A stretch of 64,000 nt of DNA from JAFEDN01 sp963795715 (GTDB taxonomy: Bacteria > Pseudomonadota > Gammaproteobacteria > Coxiellales > Coxiellaceae), in NCBI GenBank assembly GCA_963795715.1, contig CAWCIY010000002.1, forward strand, positions 372,001-436,000. Direction: 5' to 3'. Position 1 is the first letter of the stretch. Every line of letters starts with the position of its first letter. This document shows, in pieces, positions 7,900 to 15,905 of this stretch. Made by a program: the position numbers and the translations under genes. The notes beneath the pieces were generated by a model. It did no database searches and was not told where the DNA came from. It saw nothing but the letters and a program-made list of their open reading frames with translations.

Positions 7900-9343
7900 A
7901 TGGAAATTACCCAAAATATCCGACCTGAATTTGACAAAGAAATCATTGCAATCGCCGAATACGTTTGTGATTACACTATTGACAGTCAGCTAGCTTATGA
8001 AACTGCTTATTATGATTTATTAGATTCTTTGGCTTGTGCGTTTATGGCACTGAAATTTCCTGAATGCACAAAATTGTTAGGTCCAGTAGTTCCCGGCGCA
8101 GAACTTAAAAATGGTGCACGAATTCCTGGAACAAGTTTCAAGTTAGAGCCTGTACAAGCCGCTTTTAATTTGGGCACTATGATTCGTTGGCTGGATTACA
8201 ACGATACCTGGCTGGCTGCTGAATGGGGGCATCCTTCCGATAATATTGGCGGGTTACTCACTTGTATGGATTACTTAAATCGGCAAAAACAACGGTTAAC
8301 ACAATTTACTATTCAAGATCTTTTAACTGCCATGATTAAAGCCCATGAAATACAAGGGATAATCGCATTAGAAAATAGTTTTAATCGAGTTGGCCTAGAT
8401 CATGTGGTTTTGGTGAAAGTAGCCACTACCGCGGTAGTAACGCAATTATTAGGTGGAGATTTTCAACAAGTTTGCAATGCGATTTCCCAAGCCTGGCTGG
8501 ATGGTCAAAGTTTGAGAACTTACCGCCATGCCCCCAATACCGGTTCACGCAAATCTTGGGCTGCTGGCGATGCCACCAGTCGAGGAGTGCGTTTAGCTTT
8601 ATTGACTTTGGCAGGAGAAATGGGTTATCCCAGCGTTTTATCGGCAAAACAATGGGGTTTTTACGATGTTTATTTTCATGGCGAGCCTTTTCGAATAAAC
8701 CGTCCTTATGCTAGTTACATAATGGAAAATATTTTATTTAAAATTGCTTTTCCTGCGGAATTTCATGCCCAAACCGCTGCGGAAGCCGCCATTAAACTTT
8801 ATCCGCAAGTCAAAGATCGCTGGCAGGAAATTAAAAAAATTCAAGTTAAAACTCAAGAATCGGCTATGCGAATTATTAATAAAACAAGGGCCGCTGCATA
8901 ATCCGGCGGATCGAGACCATTGCATTGCAATATATTATCGCGGTTGGTTTATTATTTGGGAAATTTAACTGCCGACACATTACGAAGATGAAATTGCCAA
9001 AGATCCTCGTATCGATGAACTACGAAAAAAAATGCAGATAGTTGAAAATCCTGAATTCAGCAAAAATTATTTAGATCCAGAAAAACGATCCATTGGCAAT
9101 GCCATACAAATATTTTTCAAAGACGGCAGCAGCACTGAGGAAATTGCTATTGAATATCCCATTGGCCATCGCAAGCGGCGTGAGGAAGGTATCCCAGTTT
9201 TAATGAAAAAATTTACTGACAGTGTTAAAGAATGTTTTCCTCTGGAGCAAGCTGAAAAAATTATTAAGTTAGCACAAAATAAAAAGCTATTTTTGAAAAC
9301 ACCAATCCAAAAGTGGATGAACCTATTATATTATCCAGCATAG
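7900..9343 (+). pseudogene. prpD: 2-methylcitrate dehydratase, frameshifted near the C-terminus
   Basis: The first 330 codons read cleanly as a MmgE/PrpD family dehydratase (RWLDYNDTWLAAEWGHPSDN, GSRKSWAAGDATSRGVRLA). Between about 8880 and 8985 the frame changes four times. Removing one extra base near 8883, 8934, 8960 and 8975 restores the expected GPLHNPADRDHC...ADHYEDEIAKDPRID run, which continues from 9032 to the stop at 9343 (KRREEGIPVLMKKF, TPIQKWMNLL). The full product would be about 480 residues, normal for PrpD. Either recent inactivation or clustered sequence errors; the domain content is otherwise complete. Confidence 0.82.
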
Positions 9344-9442
9344 AAGTTTCCATTGATGAGAAAAATGATATGAATGAACAAGATTTTTTGGGCACACAGG
9401 CAAGAATATTAATCACTGAATGGCAAGCCCATAGCAAAATTA

Positions 9443-10201
9443 GTGGCGGTACACAGTCTAGCATCCAAAGATAAATCCATTACCAAAATTGAAGATCTTG
9501 AAAGTTTTGATATTGAGAATTTGGAAAATATCACTTTTTCAACTGAAGATGAGCTACCCAATATCTTAACTGAGAAACAAGTTCAAACTGCTTTGCAAGG
9601 CCCTTTTGGCTTTTTTATTCGAGAAAAAATGACAGCCTATGCTAGAATTACCCGCTTTCGGCTAGAAGTGCATCTTAGCAAAGATGAATTATTCAAAGAC
9701 AAAAGAATCGTACTCAGTGATGACGAAAAAATTCCATCTAAGAAAATAGAAAAAATGAGTTTTGATAAATTGGATCAAATACAACATGAATTAAATGATT
9801 TAACAGAAACTCATCATCAGGAATGGCAAAATTTTATCGAGGAATGGACCCATCAATTATTAAATTTTTTTCATAAGCTTCATGCATCATTAACGGAGAG
9901 AGAAATTACTGAATTACAGAGCGAGGATATCGCTACCGAATTATTACCTCGCTTTATTGAAGTGGGTATAAAATTACCCCAAAAATACCCTCAAATGTCT
10001 TTTTCTGATTATCTATTTTTAAAAGCCTTGTTAATTATGCAAAGCGCACTTAGTCGGCAACACTTACCACATGATGATAATGAGTTGCAGCAAAAATTAA
10101 AAGGGTTTAAAAATGAGTTCGCGCAAATGGCAAAGCAAGAACAACAACTTCGGGAAGAGCAAAAGAAAATGAGCATGCTGATTTTATCAGCCCTGGATTA
10201 A
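9443..10201 (+). CDS. Hypothetical coiled-coil protein (5' end uncertain)
   Basis: I do not recognise this protein of about 250 residues. It is acidic at the N-terminus, carries FIREKMTAYARITRFRLEVHL in mid-region (split, near residues 55-75), and ends in a predicted coiled coil rich in Glu, Gln and Lys. The annotated ATG lacks a ribosome site, and coding-like sequence continues upstream in another frame from about 9370 (NEQDFLGTQARILITEWQAHS). A single frame change near 9440-9470 would join the two, so the gene is probably longer and broken or mis-sequenced here. It lies 21 bp before the IDO gene and may be cotranscribed. Confidence 0.55.
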   Translation: MAVHSLASKDKSITKIEDLESFDIENLENITFSTEDELPNILTEKQVQTALQGPFGFFIREKMTAYARITRFRLEVHLSKDELFKDKRIVLSDDEKIPSKKIEKMSFDKLDQIQHELNDLTETHHQEWQNFIEEWTHQLLNFFHKLHASLTEREITELQSEDIATELLPRFIEVGIKLPQKYPQMSFSDYLFLKALLIMQSALSRQHLPHDDNELQQKLKGFKNEFAQMAKQEQQLREEQKKMSMLILSALD

Positions 10202-10222
10202 CTATTAATGCGGTGAGAGTTT

Positions 10223-11374
10223 ATGGATGAATATGGTCTAACTTTTTCCAAAGGCTTTTTACCGGAGCAGGATCCTTTAACGCAATTGCCATCTCGCTTT
10301 TGCGAATGGGAGAAATGCGCTGAAAATTTACCGAAGTGGTTAACCAGCGACCAATTTGAATCAGTTATTCACAATTTACCACCGTTTCCAACTATCGATG
10401 GATTGTCTGCCCCTGAAATAGAACGGACCATGCTGATTTTATCTTATTTGGGACAAGCATACGTATGGAGTGATTTACAGCATCCTAGAAGCCTAATTCC
10501 CGCGAAGCTAGCAGTGCCATGGCATCAAGTCGCCAGCACCTTGGCAAGACCTCCCATTCTATCCTATGCTTCTTACGCCTTAAACAATTGGCGCCGATTG
10601 GAGCCAAAACGAAAAATCGAACTCGGTAATATTTGTTTATTACAAAATTTTTTAGGTGGCTTAGATGAAGAATGGTTCATTTTAGTCCACGTCGCTATTG
10701 AAGCCCGTGCTGCACCTGCAATCCAAGCAATCATTGTCGCAACTAAGGCCGCTGAACATTTCGAATTCGACCAGCTTAGTCAGCAATTACAAGTGATTCA
10801 AGAAGCGCTGGCCGCTGTATGCGAAATTCTAGCCAGGATGCCGGAGCATTGTGACCCCTATATTTATTACAATCGGGTCCGGCCTTATATTCATGGCTGG
10901 AAAAACAATCCCGCCTTACCTGTGGGAGTAATTTATGAAGATGTTGTGGAATACAACAACAAGCCCGTCCAGTTTAAAGGAGAAACGGGAGCGCAAAGCA
11001 GCATAATCCCCCTAATGGATGCTTTTTTTGGAATTCGCCATACTAAAAATCCTTTAGAAGCCCATTTGGTAGAAATGCAAGAATACATGCCAAGATCACA
11101 TCGAAAATTCCTTGAACGAATAAGTCGACAAAGTAAAATCCGTTCCGTAGTGCAGGCTTGTCATCAACAATACCCCCAGTTAAGAAAAATTTATAACGAT
11201 TGTTTGCATTTAATTTATAAATTTCGCTCGATACACTTTAGTTATGCGGCTCATTATATTCAAAAACAACAGCAAATTTCGGGCGGGAACCCCACAGAAA
11301 TCGGTACAGGAGGCACTCCTTTTATGGAATATTTGCGTCTCCATAAGGAGGAAATTGAACAACATCTCATTTAA
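10223..11374 (+). CDS. Indoleamine 2,3-dioxygenase family haem protein
   Basis: A 383-residue protein with the IDO signature set. RPPILSYASYALNNW is near residue 112, GETGAQSSIIPLMDAFFGI near 254, RSHRKFL near 290, a proximal-haem histidine in RSIHFSYAAHYI near 332, and GTGGTPFM near 361. IDO opens the indole ring of tryptophan to N-formylkynurenine using O2. All landmark residues are present, so it looks active. Bacterial IDOs are scattered and often thought to be acquired. No kynurenine-pathway genes are adjacent, suggesting a role in lowering tryptophan or making kynurenine rather than NAD synthesis; that is inference. A short unknown gene follows after 17 bp. Confidence 0.88.
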   Translation: MDEYGLTFSKGFLPEQDPLTQLPSRFCEWEKCAENLPKWLTSDQFESVIHNLPPFPTIDGLSAPEIERTMLILSYLGQAYVWSDLQHPRSLIPAKLAVPWHQVASTLARPPILSYASYALNNWRRLEPKRKIELGNICLLQNFLGGLDEEWFILVHVAIEARAAPAIQAIIVATKAAEHFEFDQLSQQLQVIQEALAAVCEILARMPEHCDPYIYYNRVRPYIHGWKNNPALPVGVIYEDVVEYNNKPVQFKGETGAQSSIIPLMDAFFGIRHTKNPLEAHLVEMQEYMPRSHRKFLERISRQSKIRSVVQACHQQYPQLRKIYNDCLHLIYKFRSIHFSYAAHYIQKQQQISGGNPTEIGTGGTPFMEYLRLHKEEIEQHLI

Positions 11375-11391
11375 GATTTAAGGATAGTCCC

Positions 11392-11661
11392 ATGAAAAAG
11401 CTCTTATCTAGACAAACATGGTATTTTTTCAAAAATGATAAAACTAACGAATACAAATTGGTTGAATTTGTACCCTCTCCTGAGAGTCCACCCTCCCCTG
11501 ATCCAAAAGAAATAAAACAAAATCTCAAAAAGCCAGCGGGTAGCATAAATGATATGGCTGCTTATGTTTTTTTCTTCAGTAAAATAAGAGGTCCCAACAA
11601 AATACTCCAATCTCGTTCTACCCCCAATTTAAAAAAGTATCGTCCTATAGGTAGCGCTTGA
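11392..11661 (+). CDS. Small hypothetical protein, 89 aa
   Basis: Unrecognised. AAGGATAG sits 5 bp upstream of the ATG and the gene follows the IDO gene by 17 bp, so it is probably in the same transcript. The product is basic, with a proline-rich stretch (PSPESPPSPDPKEI near residue 30) and no membrane segment or signal peptide. Short, so it could be chance, but the ribosome site and spacing favour a real gene. Confidence 0.5.
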   Translation: MKKLLSRQTWYFFKNDKTNEYKLVEFVPSPESPPSPDPKEIKQNLKKPAGSINDMAAYVFFFSKIRGPNKILQSRSTPNLKKYRPIGSA

Positions 11662-11818
11662 TGAGGGATCGCAAATTAACGTCCACTTTTGCCCCAGATT
11701 GGACGTTTTGCGTGCGTTATGGTCCAATGCGGTTGCCATGATCGCAAGGGAGACCTGGAGCTCGGTATCTAAACCAGGAATGGTAATTTTGGCATAAAAG
11801 AAGTATAATAATTGCATT

Positions 11819-12655
11819 ATGAAAACCAACTCAGCTAGCCTACCCATTGCAGTCTTCGATTCTGGCGTAGGAGGCTTAACAGTTTTAAGAAGATTACAAG
11901 AGCAATTACCCCAAGAATCGTTTGTTTATCTGGGGGATATGGCCCGAGTGCCCTATGGAACAAAAAGCCCTGCCGCCGTCATCCGTTACAGTTTAGACGC
12001 CGCCCGCTTCCTTCTTTCTGAAAAGATTAAACTACTGGTCATCGCGTGCCATACTGCCAGTACTTTGGCCTTGGCTGCCTTGGAGCAAGCCTATAATTCC
12101 TTGCCCATCGTGGGTATGATAGAACCTGGCGCCCAAGCAGCTTGTACCGTTTCCAAAAACGGGCATATTGCGGTCATTGCTACTGAAGGAACCGTTAAAG
12201 CCCAGGGATATCAAAAAGCTATTCAACAAATTCGTGAACCGGTAAAAGTGGTGGCACAAGGTTGTAGCTTGTTTGTTTCACTGGCAGAAGAAGGTTGGGG
12301 ATCAGGACCGATAGCAGAATCTATTGCCAAACGTTATTTAGAGCCCTTATTTAACCGCGACCCACGTCCGGATTGTTTGTTATTAGGTTGTACTCATTTT
12401 CCCTTGTTAACAGAATCGATAGAAAAAGTAATCGGAAAAGATATTTTTATCGTCGATCCGGCTTTAGAAACAGCTCAAACTGTTAAGCAAATTTTGGCAA
12501 AAAAAAATTTGCTTAATACTCAGAGTGTTTTAGAAGCCAGTTTACGCTTTCTTGTAACCGATTCGCCTGAACGCTTTGTTTTTGTTGCTCAACAATTTCT
12601 TGCTAAACCATTAGATCCAACCCAAATTCAATTAATCGATACATCTTTATTTTAA
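11819..12655 (+). CDS. murI: Glutamate racemase
   Basis: A 278-residue cofactor-independent racemase supplying D-glutamate for peptidoglycan. The catalytic cysteines lie in VIACHTAST (near residue 77) and LLGCTHFPLL (near 191). The N-terminus FDSGVGGLTVLRRL and GDMARVPYGTKS are diagnostic. Length matches the family. No strong ribosome site is visible upstream of the ATG. It converges with msrB, with only 5 bp between the two stops. It is cytosolic and expected to be essential. Confidence 0.93.
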   Translation: MKTNSASLPIAVFDSGVGGLTVLRRLQEQLPQESFVYLGDMARVPYGTKSPAAVIRYSLDAARFLLSEKIKLLVIACHTASTLALAALEQAYNSLPIVGMIEPGAQAACTVSKNGHIAVIATEGTVKAQGYQKAIQQIREPVKVVAQGCSLFVSLAEEGWGSGPIAESIAKRYLEPLFNRDPRPDCLLLGCTHFPLLTESIEKVIGKDIFIVDPALETAQTVKQILAKKNLLNTQSVLEASLRFLVTDSPERFVFVAQQFLAKPLDPTQIQLIDTSLF

Positions 12656-12660
12656 GAATT

Positions 12661-13095
12661 TTATTGTATAAACAAAGGTAAGTACTGATCATATCCTTGA
12701 GTTGTCAGCTCTTCCAACGGGATAAAACGTAACGCCGCAGAATTGATACAATAACGTAAACCAGTAGGCGGAGGCCCATCTTTAAAAACATGTCCTAAAT
12801 GCGAATCTGCTTCTTTACTCCTTACTTCAGTACGTGTACTAAACCAATTCCGAGTTGTTTTTTCAACAATATTTGCCGTTTCCAGCGGTTTAGTAAAACT
12901 GGGCCAGCCGGTACCTGAATCATACTTATCCAAAGAACAAAATAAGGGTTCACCAGATACTATATCGACATAAATGCCAGCTCTATGATTATTCCAGTAA
13001 AGATTATTAAACGGAGGTTCAGTTCCATTTTTCTGAGTCACTTCATATTGAATTTTAGTTAAACTTTTTTTTAATTGCGAAGATTTGGGTTTCAT
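12661..13095 (-). CDS. msrB: Peptide-methionine (R)-S-oxide reductase
   Basis: MsrB reduces methionine-R-sulfoxide in proteins. The catalytic cysteine is in RYCINSAALRF near residue 118 and a likely resolving cysteine in EPLFCSLDKYDSGTGWPSF (near 53). The CxxC zinc-binding pairs of many MsrBs are missing, as in the zinc-free subgroup. I set the start at 13095 because a GGAG site lies 7-10 bp upstream; the frame runs 6 codons further without one. Length of 144 residues is normal. Probably a stand-alone cytosolic stress-repair gene. Confidence 0.92.
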   Translation of the reverse strand: MKPKSSQLKKSLTKIQYEVTQKNGTEPPFNNLYWNNHRAGIYVDIVSGEPLFCSLDKYDSGTGWPSFTKPLETANIVEKTTRNWFSTRTEVRSKEADSHLGHVFKDGPPPTGLRYCINSAALRFIPLEELTTQGYDQYLPLFIQ

Positions 13096-13143
13096 AAAAA
13101 TTGCTCCGTGCATGGTGCATATCTTAATTATAGTAAACGATCC

Positions 13144-14358
13144 TTAAATAGGATTTTTAAAGGAAAGTAACAGCACATATCCTAGCAAGAGATAAATTGG
13201 GAAGATTATAAAAGCAATATGATAGTCAAAAGGAGAATAAAAACAGAGATTGTCTATTATTTTACCATCCCAATCCCAAGCTAAAAATTTACCAAAGAGG
13301 TACAAAGTAAAAGCTGAAATAACGACTATACCTACATTAATGATAGCGGTAACCAAACCGGCTACGTTTAGGTTATTGGCTTCTTTACCTATTAAATAAC
13401 TTAGAATAAATATACTGCCTCCTATTCCTACAAAAAAAGCCAATAGGGTGCTTAACCAAAAAGGATGGTAGTGCATATAAATCAGTAAAATAAAACTGAT
13501 CTCTTGAACTAAAATTCCTCCCTGCATGATATAACGGCGGCTGGAAATACGGTCATGAATGTAGCCAATTAAGATACCACCTAAGGCCAGGCCCAAAAAG
13601 ACAAAAATGGTCAAAACAAAAGTTTCATGGTCACTGTATACATAGGTTTCTTGGAAAAATGGCCTAGCAGAATAACTGGTCAATATAACCAATGGAGCTA
13701 CGGATAGACCGCTGTATAAAGACAATAGCCAATTCTGCGAATTCCGCAAAACAGATCTGATTTCCAACCATGTGGGTTTAATTTCTGAAAATGATTGGCC
13801 TTTTTGACTAAAACTTAAACATATCGTTAAAAACAAAAGCCCTGAACATAGACCCCAAACTCTCAATCTCTCTACTGCAAAAGAGCCCACATTTCCCACG
13901 TCAGTTTCACTGTTAAGCAAAATAATGGCTAAAAATAACCCGGCTGTTAATGACAAGAAATAGCTTGGCATATTTCCAGTTATCATTTTCAAACAACTGG
14001 CTAACATATAGGCTAGACCGGAGACCACCAATATCCTGCCAATAAGAGCAAAATATGAAAGATTATGACTGTAAATAAAGAGGAAAACGCCCAGAAAACA
14101 TAAAAAAGCTGATAGAAAAATTGTGAAATTAATTCCTAGTCGGTCTAAAATCAAACCACTTAAAAGCAACTGCGAAGCAAAAGCCAAAAATAACCATTCA
14201 GCAATGTGTAAATTTAAGGAGTTCATTTGCAGCAAAGGTGGCTGTAATAACCAGTAACTAAAGTCTGGAAAAAGTTTCAAATAATAGCTGTAAAGGAAAA
14301 AAACTGTTAAGCCAAAAAATAGACAAGTTATTGTTTTTAAAGCTTTTATACTTACCAT
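13144..14358 (-). CDS. MFS transporter, 12 TM
   Basis: A 404-residue hydrophobic protein with about 12 membrane helices and a central cytoplasmic loop (FSQKGQSFSEIKPTWLEIRS near residue 185). The LSGLILDRLGINFTIFLSAFLC region after helix 2 is the MFS motif-A area (GxLxDRxG). Substrate unknown; Legionellales carry many MFS carriers for amino acids and nucleosides. It has its own AT-rich upstream region before the tRNA cluster. Confidence 0.75.
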   Translation of the reverse strand: MVSIKALKTITCLFFGLTVFFLYSYYLKLFPDFSYWLLQPPLLQMNSLNLHIAEWLFLAFASQLLLSGLILDRLGINFTIFLSAFLCFLGVFLFIYSHNLSYFALIGRILVVSGLAYMLASCLKMITGNMPSYFLSLTAGLFLAIILLNSETDVGNVGSFAVERLRVWGLCSGLLFLTICLSFSQKGQSFSEIKPTWLEIRSVLRNSQNWLLSLYSGLSVAPLVILTSYSARPFFQETYVYSDHETFVLTIFVFLGLALGGILIGYIHDRISSRRYIMQGGILVQEISFILLIYMHYHPFWLSTLLAFFVGIGGSIFILSYLIGKEANNLNVAGLVTAIINVGIVVISAFTLYLFGKFLAWDWDGKIIDNLCFYSPFDYHIAFIIFPIYLLLGYVLLLSFKNPI

Positions 14359-14476
14359 TGATTTATATTTTTGTATTTTTAATATTAATATTTAATTCAG
14401 TTTAAGATTATCTTAACATATTTATTGTCCAAAATCAAAACAACATGAAGTACTATGCAATGGAGGATTTGATTAG

Positions 14477-14550
14477 CGCGCCCGGAGAGACTCGAACTCC
14501 CGACCGCCTGGTTCGAAGCCAGGAACTCTATCCAGCTGAGCTACGGGCGC
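14477..14550 (-). tRNA. tRNA-Arg (anticodon UCG)
   Basis: A 74-nt cloverleaf with acceptor stem GCGCCCG/CGGGCGC, D-loop AGCTCAGCTGGATAGAG, anticodon loop CTTCGAA on a CCTGG/CCAGG stem, and TPsiC arm GGGAGTTCGAGTCTC. Anticodon UCG reads CGA/CGG codons. No CCA is encoded. Confidence 0.93.
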
Positions 14551-14553
14551 AAA

Positions 14554-14938
14554 ACTGTAGCTGCCATCCTTGGCACAAATTCATTTCTCTTGGATAACCC
14601 TGCCTGGCCTTCCTTGGCCAGGCGCTCAGCGAGCTGCGACGCATGCGTCGGTCTCGCTTCGCCCAGCTGAGCTACGGGCGCAAAATTGTAGCTGCCATCC
14701 TTGGCGCAAATTCATTCTTTTAGTTGTATTTGGCGCGCCCGGAGAGATTCGAACTCCCGACCCCCAAGTTCGTAGCCTGGTGCTCTATCCAGCTGAGCTA
14801 CGGGCGCAAACTGTAGCTGCCATCCTTGGCGCAAATTCATTTCTCTTGGATAACCCCGCCTGGCCTTCCTTGGCCAGGCGCTCAGCAAGCTGCAACGCAT
14901 GCGTCGGTCTCACTTCGCCCAGCTGAGCTACGGGCGCA
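14554..14938. repeat. Duplicated tRNA spacer with truncated tRNA-Arg heads
   Basis: About 130 bp at 14554-14684 is repeated at 14811-14938 with few differences, and a third partial copy (about 27 bp) lies at 14686-14712. Each full copy ends, on the minus strand, with the first 19 nt of tRNA-Arg (GCGCCCGTAGCTCAGCTGG) followed by unrelated sequence, and contains a GCCTGGCC/GGCCAGGC hairpin and the palindrome GACGCATGCGTC (GCAACGCATGCGTC in copy 2). Confidence 0.85.
14734..14807 (-). tRNA. tRNA-Arg (anticodon ACG)
   Basis: A 74-nt cloverleaf nearly identical to the neighbouring tRNA-Arg in acceptor, D and T arms but with anticodon loop CTACGAA. Its first base is expected to be edited to inosine by TadA to read CGU/CGC/CGA. 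The anticodon stem CCAGG/CTTGG holds one G-U pair. No encoded CCA. Confidence 0.93.
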
Positions 14939-14949
14939 AAAAACTATCC

Positions 14950-15039
14950 CGGAGAGAGAGGGATTCGAACCCTCGATGGAGCTTTAGGCCCCATACTCCC
15001 TTAGCAGGGGAGCGCCTTCAGCCACTCGGCCATCTCTCC
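14950..15039 (-). tRNA. tRNA-Ser (anticodon GCU)
   Basis: A 90-nt class II tRNA: acceptor GGAGAGA/TCTCTCC, anticodon stem CTCCC/GGGAG with loop CTGCTAA (anticodon GCU, reads AGC/AGU), a long variable arm, and T arm GAGGGTTCGAATCCCTC. It is the first gene of the minus-strand tRNA group. Confidence 0.94.
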
Positions 15040-15104
15040 TAAAGTTGAGCATAATAACACTATGAAAGATGGATTTAAATAGAGCGCCTCCACCAGAGCA
15101 GGAC

Positions 15105-15610
15105 CTACGTATGAAAAATCCTCTTGACACAAGCAGCCAGGTGAGTGTCGGACATGGAATTTGGAGTGATCCACGTTTTATCCACCAAAGTTGCTTGATT
15201 GGGGTCGGCCTCATGATCCATTAAGCAACGGATTATTTTTGCGTCCCTACAAAAACGAATAGCAGCATATAAGGGACTCATATGCTCATAACTTGAATTA
15301 TCCTTAACAAAGTGTGACACAGGGAGATTAACATCTGCTTTTGACTCAAGGAGTATCTGTAGGGCCTTTAATTTATTACACATCACCGCAACATGCTGTG
15401 ACGAAATTCGGTGACTGCGATTAGGATTAGCACCGTATTTTGATATCAACCATTTTAGGACTTGGACACTGCCATATTGGGCAGCTATGTTTACTAGATT
15501 GCTTCCGCCTGCAATTGATTTGTGCTAATAATAATTCCATTATTTCTAATGAACATGCAGGGCTATCGGATTAAAAGTTAGCCAATCATGCAATTGGATT
15601 TCATCTTCTA
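15105..15610 (-). pseudogene. Ankyrin-repeat pseudogene, paralogue of the next gene's C-terminus
   Basis: The open part (15105-15449) contains HVAVMCNKLKALQILLESKA, MSPLYAAIRFCRDAKIIRCL and DHEADPNQATLVDK. These align with HVAVLRNEIKAVRMLLDAKI, MSPLFAAVHFKMDTEIIKCL and EYDADPHRGTLVNK in the facing 1349-residue kinase gene. Upstream codons (AAQYGSVQVLKWLISKYG) extend the match to about 15610 through stops. There is no kinase domain and no start. It is a decayed copy of the ankyrin tail on the opposite strand. Confidence 0.8.
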
Positions 15611-15655
15611 GAGTCTGTTTACAATTCATTAATTATGTTTTACACAAGAATTTTG

Positions 15656-15683
15656 TCATTGCGAAGTGCTAGCGAAGCAATGA
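15656..15683. repeat. REP-like palindrome (TCATTGC ... GCAATGA)
   Basis: TCATTGC at 15656-15662 and GCAATGA at 15677-15683 flank GAAGTGCTAGCGAA. This matches the 'CATTGCGA...GAAGCAATG' class of short palindromic repeats common in many intracellular bacteria. It lies in the non-coding strip between the ankyrin pseudogene and the large kinase gene. The rest of 15690-15863 shows no gene. Confidence 0.6.
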
Positions 15684-15905
15684 AATGATGTCTTAAGTTT
15701 GGCAGGGTCAAAAAAAATAAAAACGTGCATCAAAAAAATTTACCAATTATTCGTACTGGCAAATATTGCTCTAATGTCTGAAGAAGATGTTACGCCTGAC
15801 ACTAATGAGCTTACTTAAGGTCCGGACGTTGAATCTGTATCTATTTTATTTAGACTGAGAGATTTGGTATTATACACAAATAATCTACACACCATTGGAA
15901 AAAAT

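Noticed and set aside
11662..11818. Possible transposase remnant between the 89-residue gene and murI
   Set aside because: Both strands give short peptides with no motif I can identify with any transposase.
14570..14926. 118-codon plus-strand open frame across the tRNA cluster
   Set aside because: It overlaps a tRNA-Arg gene and the duplicated spacer; the protein is a repeat of spacer sequence with no ribosome site.
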